From NCBI GenBank assembly GCA_014859985.1, contig JACZKN010000453.1, positions 1-11,403 on the forward strand: DNA of 11,403 bases, in the 5' to 3' direction. The translations under genes were made by a program, and so were the position numbers. The notes below the pieces were generated by a model, which was not told the DNA's origin, did no database searches, and worked only from the letters and a program-made list of their open reading frames with translations. This stretch comes from Candidatus Krumholzibacteriia bacterium (GTDB lineage: Bacteria; Krumholzibacteriota; Krumholzibacteriia; LZORAL124-64-63). Position 1 is the stretch's first letter. Every line of letters begins with the position of its first letter. This document shows, in pieces, positions 6,441-11,403 of this stretch.

Positions 6441-6520
6441 GTTCTTGAAGAATGGGGCCGTGGGCGGTTTATATAAACCGCGCACGTTGCCATCGGGCAA
6501 CAATCGTTGCGGATTCGTGA
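6441..6520. repeat. 80-nt intergenic repeat, copy 1, with central palindrome
   Basis: This copy matches copy 2 (9698-9777) at 68 of 80 aligned positions with no gap. Its centre, GGTTTATATAAACC at 6466-6479, is a perfect 14-nt palindrome identical in both copies. The flanking arms pair imperfectly here, with several mismatches within 15 bp on each side. It starts 24 nt after the aconitase stop codon. The shared 3' part (C-A-A-T-C-G-T-T-G-C-G-G) lies outside the palindrome and is also conserved, so the unit is larger than its hairpin. No transposase, target-site duplication or known family is visible. Confidence 0.85.
6486..6510 (+). other. Two mutually exclusive small hairpins inside repeat copy 1
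   Basis: GTTGCC (6486-6491) can pair with GGCAAC (6496-6501). Alternatively, GCAAC (6497-6501) can pair with GTTGC (6506-6510). The two hairpins share the middle strand, so only one can form at a time. Copy 2 has neither, because it diverges at these bases. The stems are only 5-6 bp, so function is uncertain. Confidence 0.35.
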
Positions 6521-6536
6521 CCCCGCTTCCGCCTCC

Positions 6537-6566
6537 TTGACGGCGCATTTCGGTTTGCCCTACCCT
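6537..6566 (+). promoter_or_regulatory. Candidate promoter of the large secreted protein gene
   Basis: TTGACG (6537-6542, 5 of 6 to TTGACA) is followed after 18 bp by TACCCT (6561-6566), which keeps the most conserved T, A and final T of a -10 box. The resulting leader would be about 25-30 nt. An alternative is that the palindrome-bearing repeat just upstream supplies the promoter. Confidence 0.33.
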
Positions 6567-6598
6567 TACGGGTACCCGCTTCGCCAAGGGGGATCGCC

Positions 6599-9500
6599 AT
6601 GTTCGCCGCTCGCTCGCGCCACCGCTTCCGAGTCCCCGTGCCCGCCCTCGCCCTGCTCGCCGCCGCGATCCTGCTGCCCGCCGCCGCCCAGGCGGCGCGC
6701 CCGTTCCGGGAGGTCCCGCGGCCCGCCACCGACGTGGCCGTGATCCGCGGCGGCGTGCCCGGCGCGGCCAAGGCCGCCGGCGACACCATCCTGCTGCTGG
6801 GGCCGACGGGCAGCGGTGCGCCCCACGTGGGCACGTTCCAGGACGCCGGCGGCAACCCGGCCTGGAACGGCTGGACCAGCCGGGACGATTCGGAGCTGGA
6901 CATCAACCCGTGGCACGCGGATACCTACCGGGTGCTCAGCGGCGCCTACTCGGCCTGGTGCGGCGAGGCGCGCTTCGCGTCCTGCGGCGCCGACGACCCC
7001 GACGGCGGCTACGGCAACGGCTACCGGGCGGCCCTGGAGTGGCGCGGGACCGTGGCCGACCCCGGCCAGCCGTGCACGGTGACCGTCACCTCCCTGGCCA
7101 ACGTCGACCTGGAGCCGGCCTACGACTACGCCTACCTGCAGGTGGAGACCGCCTCGGGGCCGGTGGACCTGTGGACGACCGACGGCCGGCACGACGCCAT
7201 CACCGTCGGCGGCAGCCACACCGTCCAGCCGGGCGACTACCTGGGCGGCGCCGGCGACGAGGTGCTCGTGCGCTTCCTGGTGCGCAGCGACGGCATCTGG
7301 TCGGACGAGGACTGCTTCCACCCGTCGGCCGGCGCCATGCAGCTGGACGACGTGGCGATCACCCTGAGCAACGGCGCCGGGACCACCTGGGGCTTCGAGG
7401 ACGGCACCCTCGGGCCGTTCACGGCGCCCCTGCCGATCAAGGTGGGGGACTTCGCCAAGCTTTGGACGGGCCTCGAGGACATCGATCCCTGCGCCACGAA
7501 CTACTCGCCCCAGGTGGCGTTCGTCGACGACGGGCAGGTGGTGCCCGGGACCGGCGGCGCGTTCTGCATAACTTGGTGCTACGGCCCCATGGGCTACATC
7601 GTCAACACCACCGGCGGCCTGGCCGGCGGCGACTCCTACCTGCACAACGCCATCCTCTCGCCGGTGATGGCCTGGCCGGACCCCGGCCGCGGCGGCGCCC
7701 AGCTGGCCTTCGGCGTCTACGAGCACGAGATCCTGTCCGCGGACGCGCCCGGCATCTTCTGGACCTGGGCGGTGCGCTCGGCCCCCGGCGGCGATCCCGC
7801 CGACCTGGAGGCCGCGCCCTGGCGCAACGACAACTTCATCTACTACGGCCCGGGCAACTACGAGCGGCGGGACATGGACGTCTCGGCCCTGCTGGTGCCC
7901 GATCGCGGCCAGGTGCAGGTGCGCCTGGCGGTGTGGGAGCTGGGCCACGTCTGGGGCTGGGACGGGGACGACGGCTACCCGGCGCCCTATTTCGACAACG
8001 TGCGGCTGGGGGTCTTCGACGTGGCCGGGCCGGCCCTGGCGGCCGAGGAGCGCCACCTGGCCCAGGACGCGTTCCCGGCGGCCGGTCCCTTCGACCCGGA
8101 CGACCCCGGCACAGCGAGCGTGCGCTTCGACATGGCCCGCAACGTCGCCCCGACGGGGCTGCCCGTGGTGGCGGGCGATTCGCTGGTGATCACCGCGACG
8201 GTGGTCCGCCACGGCGCGGAGCTGCTCGATGCCCCGCGCCTGCACTGGCTGCTGCGGCGCAACCCCGTGTTCGACCCGTACCGCACCGCCGGCCTGCCGG
8301 ACGCGGGCTCGGTGGCCTGCGACTCGGTGCACACGTCGACCGGCGTGCCCATCGCCGACCGCTGGGCGGCCGACCTGCCGGACGAGGGCTTCCTGTTCCC
8401 CGGCGACGTGCTGCACTACTTCTTCAGCGCCACCGACGACCTGGCCGGGGACCTGCGCACCGCCACCCTGCCGGCCGACACGGCGGGCTTCCACGATTTC
8501 GGCGGCCGATACCGCGACTCGGCCTACGACCGCCGCTTCGTGGTGCGGGCGCTGCCGTCGGTCTCCAGCCCGTACGCGCACCAGCCGCCGTTCCTGCTGT
8601 GGTTCGACAGCGACGAGGACGCCGCCTGGGAGCGCTGGCAGCTGATCTTCGCGCAGCTCTGCCTGGGCGTCGGCGGCGAGGTCGACGTGTTCACCACCCG
8701 CGCCGCGGCCGCGCGGGCCGGCAACGGGCTGGGCGCCGCGGCGACGGTGGCCCATCTGGCCGATTACGACGTCATCATGTACACCTCCGGCGCCCTGACG
8801 GGCGCGGTCCTGGGGGACGGGACGGCCTACGGCGATCCCTCGCCGGACATCGCCCTGCTGGACGCGTGGCTGGGGCTGGGCGGCAAGGGTCTGCTCGCCG
8901 GCGGCGACGACCTGGCCTCCGGATTGAACGGCGCGGACGGGGGCGAGGCCTTCCTGGCCGGCCGTTTCGGCGCCGCGCTGGTCGCCGACGACCTGCGGCC
9001 GCTGATCGGCAACCAGGTCGTGCCGCGGGTGATCGACGTGGCGAACGACCCGGTGTTCTACCGGTCCTGGGCGGTCGCCGGCGGCTGCCCGTCGGTCAGG
9101 GACTTCGACGCGGTGGTCGCGCAGGCGCCGGGCGTGCGCTCGGCCCAGTTCGGCGACCCCAGCGGCCAGCCCGGCGGTTATCCCTACGCCGCCGCGGTGA
9201 GCTGCGGGACCACGTGGCCAGGCTCGCGCTGCGTGCTGCTGCCCTACGCGCCCAGCCGGATCATCGCCGACCCGTGGGACGGCTCGCCCTACGCGCTGCA
9301 CCCGGCGGCCGTCGCCGTCCGCGATGCCCTGAGCTGGGTGGACGGCTACGAGCACCGCGTCGGCTGCATCGGCGATGTGCCCGGCAGCGACGTGGCCCGC
9401 CGCTTCGGCGCCGCCGCCCATCCCAACCCCTTCAACCCGCAGGTGCGCATCGATTACACGGTGGCGCGGCCGGGCCGCCTCACGGTGACGATCTACGACC

Positions 9501-9670
9501 TGCGGGGCCGCCTGGTGCGGACGCTGCTGGACGAGCCGGTCACCACGGGCGGCAGCCTCGACTGGGACGGCACCGACGAGGCCGACCGGCAGGCGGCCTC
9601 GGGGGTGTACTTCTACCTGGTGAGGATGGACGACGAGAGCACGGTGGGGAAGCTGGCGCTGATCCGGTGA
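6599..9670 (+). CDS. Large secreted multidomain protein with FlgD-like / T9SS-type C-terminal domain
   Basis: A 1023-residue exported protein. Residues 1-32 form a signal peptide (basic start, Ala/Leu core, A-Q-A cleavage before A33). Residues of about 35-490 look like beta-sandwich material rich in Gly, Asp, Trp and paired cysteines, with a W-G-F-E-D-G-T-L-G-P-F segment near 263. About 660-840 resembles a glutamine-amidotransferase/ThuA-like Rossmann domain: L-L-W-F-D-S-D at 666-672, D-Y-D-V-I-M-Y-T-S-G at 722-731, and G-K-G-L-L-A-G-G-D-D at 762-771. No catalytic Cys or Ser nucleophile is obvious, so it may be structural. Residues 935-1023 form the C-terminal domain: N-P-F-N-P at 943-947, then I-Y-D-L-R-G-R-L-V-R and G-V-Y-F-Y-L. 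This pattern is known from FlgD-like Ig domains and type IX secretion sorting domains. The ATG at 6599 has an AAGGGGGA ribosome-binding site. An intrinsic terminator follows the stop. The substrate and cell-surface role are unknown. Confidence 0.9.
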   Translation: MFAARSRHRFRVPVPALALLAAAILLPAAAQAARPFREVPRPATDVAVIRGGVPGAAKAAGDTILLLGPTGSGAPHVGTFQDAGGNPAWNGWTSRDDSELDINPWHADTYRVLSGAYSAWCGEARFASCGADDPDGGYGNGYRAALEWRGTVADPGQPCTVTVTSLANVDLEPAYDYAYLQVETASGPVDLWTTDGRHDAITVGGSHTVQPGDYLGGAGDEVLVRFLVRSDGIWSDEDCFHPSAGAMQLDDVAITLSNGAGTTWGFEDGTLGPFTAPLPIKVGDFAKLWTGLEDIDPCATNYSPQVAFVDDGQVVPGTGGAFCITWCYGPMGYIVNTTGGLAGGDSYLHNAILSPVMAWPDPGRGGAQLAFGVYEHEILSADAPGIFWTWAVRSAPGGDPADLEAAPWRNDNFIYYGPGNYERRDMDVSALLVPDRGQVQVRLAVWELGHVWGWDGDDGYPAPYFDNVRLGVFDVAGPALAAEERHLAQDAFPAAGPFDPDDPGTASVRFDMARNVAPTGLPVVAGDSLVITATVVRHGAELLDAPRLHWLLRRNPVFDPYRTAGLPDAGSVACDSVHTSTGVPIADRWAADLPDEGFLFPGDVLHYFFSATDDLAGDLRTATLPADTAGFHDFGGRYRDSAYDRRFVVRALPSVSSPYAHQPPFLLWFDSDEDAAWERWQLIFAQLCLGVGGEVDVFTTRAAAARAGNGLGAAATVAHLADYDVIMYTSGALTGAVLGDGTAYGDPSPDIALLDAWLGLGGKGLLAGGDDLASGLNGADGGEAFLAGRFGAALVADDLRPLIGNQVVPRVIDVANDPVFYRSWAVAGGCPSVRDFDAVVAQAPGVRSAQFGDPSGQPGGYPYAAAVSCGTTWPGSRCVLLPYAPSRIIADPWDGSPYALHPAAVAVRDALSWVDGYEHRVGCIGDVPGSDVARRFGAAAHPNPFNPQVRIDYTVARPGRLTVTIYDLRGRLVRTLLDEPVTTGGSLDWDGTDEADRQAASGVYFYLVRMDDESTVGKLALIR

Positions 9671-9676
9671 CCGGCA

Positions 9677-9703
9677 AGGGCGCCGGCGAGGCGCCCTGTT
9701 CTT
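9677..9703 (+). terminator. Intrinsic terminator of the large secreted protein gene
   Basis: Arms AGGGCGCC and GGCGCCCT (8 bp) with a 5-nt loop (GGCGA) begin 7 bp after the stop. The second arm is followed by the T-rich tail GTTCTT. This is a textbook rho-independent terminator. Its T-rich tail coincides with the left edge of repeat copy 2. Confidence 0.8.
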
Positions 9704-9777
9704 GCAGGATGGTGCCGTGGGTGGTTTATATAAACCGCCCACGGCACCATCGGACATCAATCGTTGCGGGCTCGTGA
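9698..9777. repeat. 80-nt intergenic repeat, copy 2, containing a 44-nt near-perfect inverted repeat
   Basis: The second copy of the element at 6441-6520. Within it, 9708-9751 is an inverted repeat of two 22-nt halves: every position pairs except one T:G, which is a wobble in RNA. The centre is GGTTTATATAAACC at 9723-9736 and the outer arms are GATGGTGCCGTGGG and its exact reverse complement. The element lies between the convergent stops at 9670 and 9836, directly behind the intrinsic terminator. It could act as a bidirectional terminator or barrier, a protein-binding site, or a non-autonomous mobile repeat. Confidence 0.87.
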
Positions 9778-9804
9778 TGGTCGCGGCGCCGAATCCTCCG
9801 GGGG

Positions 9805-9824
9805 GGCCGGACGCACGTCCAGCC
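9805..9824 (-). terminator. Possible terminator hairpin of the phospholipase / beta-barrel pair
   Basis: On the minus strand, arms GGCTGGAC and GTCCGGCC pair over 8 bp, including one G:U, around a 4-nt loop, 11 nt after the stop at 9836. The tail is C-rich, not T-rich, so intrinsic termination is doubtful. The palindromic repeat further downstream could provide the actual 3' boundary. Confidence 0.35.
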
Positions 9825-9835
9825 GGCGAGCCACG

Positions 9836-10477
9836 CTAGAACGTGATGCCCGCCATCACGAGCCAGCCGCTGTTCTTCATCGACAGTTCCTCGTCCACAT
9901 CTGCCGGATCCGGCCAGTCCGTCAGGCCCAGGGTGTAGCGGGCGTCGAAGGTCACCAGGTTCGCGCCCGCCGGGATGCCGAGGCCGGCGCCGAAGGCCAG
10001 TCCGACGTCGAGCGCGTTCGTCTGGTCGCCGTAGTCGACGGTCTCCGATCCGCCGGGCCCCGACTCCGTCCCCTCGGCCTTCAGCTTGATGGCGAACGCC
10101 GGGCCCGCGAACAGCGACGGCCGCACGCCGCCGCCGGTCCCCAGGCGGTACTTCAGGAGGATCGGGATCTCCAGGTAGTCGAGATCGAAGGTGAATGTGT
10201 AGCCGTTCGACTCGTACTGGGCGCCCTTCTGGACGTACAGGATCTCCGGCTGCAGGTCCAGCCCCGGCCCCAGCGCCAGGGTCACGAAGGCGCCCACGGC
10301 CAGGCCCGGCTCCAGGTCGGGCGCGACGCCGCCGATCTCCTTGTCCGCGCCGGTGAAGGTATAGTACGCGAGCCCCGCCTTGATCCCCTTGCCGACCAGC
10401 CCGGTGCCCTGCGCGGCGGCGCTCCCCGCGCCGACGACGATGGCCATGACGATGAACAGACCCGTCAGCCTTTTCAT
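9836..10477 (-). CDS. Outer-membrane beta-barrel protein (porin family)
   Basis: A 213-residue outer-membrane protein of the small eight-stranded beta-barrel type (OMP_b-brl family). A signal peptide covers about residues 1-22 (M-K-R-L start, hydrophobic core, A-A-A-Q end). The mature chain is made of alternating amphipathic strands separated by Gly/Asp-rich turns. Diagnostic segments are L-Q-P-E-I-L-Y-V-Q-K-G, the strand pair Y-L-E-I-P-I-L-L-K-Y, then F-A-G-P-A-F-A, and a terminal aromatic residue in A-G-I-T-F, the usual recognition end for outer-membrane assembly. The ATG at 10477 has AAGGAG 5 nt upstream. It begins 38 bp after the phospholipase A stop on the same strand, so the two are probably one operon. 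Members of this family have varied or unknown functions, and no ligand can be assigned. Confidence 0.9.
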   Translation of the reverse strand: MKRLTGLFIVMAIVVGAGSAAAQGTGLVGKGIKAGLAYYTFTGADKEIGGVAPDLEPGLAVGAFVTLALGPGLDLQPEILYVQKGAQYESNGYTFTFDLDYLEIPILLKYRLGTGGGVRPSLFAGPAFAIKLKAEGTESGPGGSETVDYGDQTNALDVGLAFGAGLGIPAGANLVTFDARYTLGLTDWPDPADVDEELSMKNSGWLVMAGITF

Positions 10478-10515
10478 GACTTCTCCTTCGTGGTTCCTAG
10501 TCGGCCGCCGGGCCG

Positions 10516-11331
10516 CTAGCGGTTGAACATGACGCCGACGCCGATCCGGTTGATGGACTTGTCGTAGTCCAACAGGCTCTCGCCGTAGCCGCTGAAGAAC
10601 CTCGCGACGAGGTAGGCGTCCATGTCGCCGGGGACCGGGAAGCTCCAGTTCAGGCTCACGTTGCCCTTGGTGGTGCCGAGGTAGCCGCGCATCAGGAAGT
10701 GCAGCAGGTGCCCGCGCGGCAGGGCATAGTACAGGTGCAGGTCGCTGTAACCCAGGTAGTCGGTGATGTCCGGGTTGTCGTCGCCGAGCGGGTCGTCGGG
10801 CGAGGTCTTGTCGTCCTCGGGGACCCGGTAGCGGAGCTTGAGGTAGACCAGCCAGCGCTCGCCGTGGCAGTGGGGCGCCACGTACAGCAGGTTCCAGCTG
10901 CGCGACAGCGGCAGGCGCTGCCCGTTGGACTCGTGCTCGGCGCCGGCATCGAAGCCCGCCAGGCCCGGGCCGAGGCGGGACTCGGGGTGCCGGTAGAAGA
11001 TCTCCGGGTTGTAGTTCGTGTCGCGGAACGGCGAGGAACCGCCGGTGTCGTAGGCCTGCCAGAACGAGATCTGCGTGTACGCGAAGTAGAACCGGGTGGC
11101 GAAGAGGTCGTGCTTGGCCGACAGCTGGAAGACGGCCTCGGTCCCGGCGCCGCTGTAGCGGTTCGCGTGGGTGAACGGCAGCGCGTATATCTCCTTGTGC
11201 ATGGTCAGGCCGCGGCCGGCGTCGATCAGGGTGAAGGCGGCCGGATCGGCGTCGTCGTCGGCGATGGCCGGGGCGGCGGCGCACAGCAGCAGCAGGAGGC
11301 CGAGAAGACGCAAGGACCGGTCGAGTGTCAT
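10516..11331 (-). CDS. pldA: Phospholipase A (OMPLA)
   Basis: A 271-residue outer-membrane phospholipase A1/A2 that hydrolyses acyl chains of glycerophospholipids, known in enterobacteria to act on phospholipid misplaced in the outer leaflet. A signal peptide covers about residues 1-24 (L-rich core, A-I-A end). Catalytic residues are evident: H133 and S135 in H-E-S-N-G, and N147 in S-R-S-W-N. They have the same spacing as His142/Ser144/Asn156 of the E. coli enzyme. Other hallmark segments are Y-T-Q-I-S-F-W-Q, then S-S-P-F-R-D-T-N-Y-N-P-E, then D-N-P-D-I-T-D-Y-L-G-Y, and the C-terminal G-Y-G-E-S-L-L-D-Y with G-V-G-V-M-F-N-R. The start at 11331 has AAAGGGG about 6 nt upstream and gives a clean signal peptide; an in-frame extension to 11388 is His/Pro-rich and would cover the promoter. 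The gene is followed after 38 bp by the beta-barrel gene. Confidence 0.96.
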   Translation of the reverse strand: MTLDRSLRLLGLLLLLCAAAPAIADDDADPAAFTLIDAGRGLTMHKEIYALPFTHANRYSGAGTEAVFQLSAKHDLFATRFYFAYTQISFWQAYDTGGSSPFRDTNYNPEIFYRHPESRLGPGLAGFDAGAEHESNGQRLPLSRSWNLLYVAPHCHGERWLVYLKLRYRVPEDDKTSPDDPLGDDNPDITDYLGYSDLHLYYALPRGHLLHFLMRGYLGTTKGNVSLNWSFPVPGDMDAYLVARFFSGYGESLLDYDKSINRIGVGVMFNR

Positions 11332-11359
11332 CCGGGGCCCCTTTGGTCGAATTGAACGC

Positions 11360-11388
11360 ACGATATCATGATGGTGGGGCGGTGCCAA
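11360..11388 (-). promoter_or_regulatory. Sigma-70-type promoter of the pldA / beta-barrel pair
   Basis: On the minus strand, TTGGCA (11388-11383, 5 of 6 to the -35 consensus) is followed by a 17-bp spacer and TATCGT (11365-11360). The -10 is preceded by TG plus one base, i.e. an extended -10. The predicted start point near 11353 leaves a leader of about 22 nt carrying the pldA ribosome-binding site. This is the best-formed promoter in the window. Confidence 0.6.
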
Positions 11389-11403
11389 GCGGGGAAACGG
11401 GGG

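Noticed and set aside
6566..9760. A 1064-codon open frame antisense to the large secreted protein gene, and a 955-codon frame on the same strand at 6910-9777.
   Set aside because: Both are low-complexity shadows (Arg/Gly/Pro or Val/His/Gln rich). The frame at 6599-9670 has a signal peptide, a ribosome-binding site and a recognisable C-terminal domain.
6441..9777. A similar peptide (G-L-Y-K-P-P-T-A-P core) read on the minus strand through both repeat copies, suggesting a small conserved protein.
   Set aside because: Outside the palindrome-encoded core the two copies differ mainly by amino-acid-changing substitutions, and the reading frames around them are unrelated. The similarity is explained by the nucleotide repeat.
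6441..9777. Composite transposon interpretation: two repeats bracketing a cargo gene.
   Set aside because: The copies are direct rather than inverted relative to each other, differ at 15 percent of positions, carry no transposase, and I see no target-site duplication.
11332..11388. An N-terminal extension of phospholipase A to 11388.
   Set aside because: The extension would overlap the promoter at 11360-11388 and would bury the signal peptide behind 19 His/Pro/Arg-rich residues.
1..11403. CRISPR arrays, tRNA, rRNA or phage genes.
   Set aside because: No regularly spaced short repeats, cloverleaf-like sequence, rRNA motifs or phage protein signatures were seen on either strand.

Overview
The window is high-GC bacterial DNA (mostly G or C at third codon positions) from an organism with an outer membrane. 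The evidence is an OMPLA-type outer-membrane phospholipase, a small outer-membrane beta-barrel, a periplasmic YceI protein, and a 1023-residue secreted protein ending in a FlgD-like / type-IX-secretion-type domain with an NPFNP motif. Such C-terminal domains are typical of FCB-superphylum bacteria and related uncultivated lineages. That placement is an inference, because there is no rRNA or marker gene here.

Layout. (1) Positions 1-2092 are a leftward gene set. It starts with an orphan heme-oxygenase-fold, probably diiron, oxidase (2092-1205), then a secreted YceI-family lipid-binding protein (1134-535), then DsrC with both C-terminal redox cysteines (402-82). DsrC overlaps by 4 nt the start of a hydrophobic protein that runs off the left edge. 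(2) A divergent intergenic region (2093-2311) leads to a rightward group: a membrane-anchored protein of unknown function (2312-3133), a metallophosphoesterase with a TTG start (3244-3972), and a mitochondrial-type aconitase (4150-6417) with its own AT-rich promoter-like block and a structured leader. (3) A large secreted multidomain protein follows (6599-9670). (4) On the right, a leftward pair encodes phospholipase A (11331-10516) and an outer-membrane beta-barrel protein (10477-9836). The pair is driven by a well-formed promoter close to the right edge.

The main feature that the genes do not explain is an 80-nt intergenic repeat present twice, at 6441-6520 and 9698-9777. The copies match at 68 of 80 positions without gaps. 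Each is centred on the same 14-nt palindrome and each lies a few tens of bases after a stop codon. The second copy is a 44-nt inverted repeat with a single wobble pair, directly behind a classical intrinsic terminator and between convergent genes. It looks like a dispersed structured element of this genome, at a scale that gene calling misses.

Metabolically the window mixes a TCA-cycle enzyme (aconitase), a sulfur-relay protein (DsrC) and envelope lipid functions (YceI, PldA). No single pathway can be read from it. I see no rRNA, tRNA, CRISPR array, insertion sequence or phage gene. No stretch longer than about 220 bases lacks a gene.
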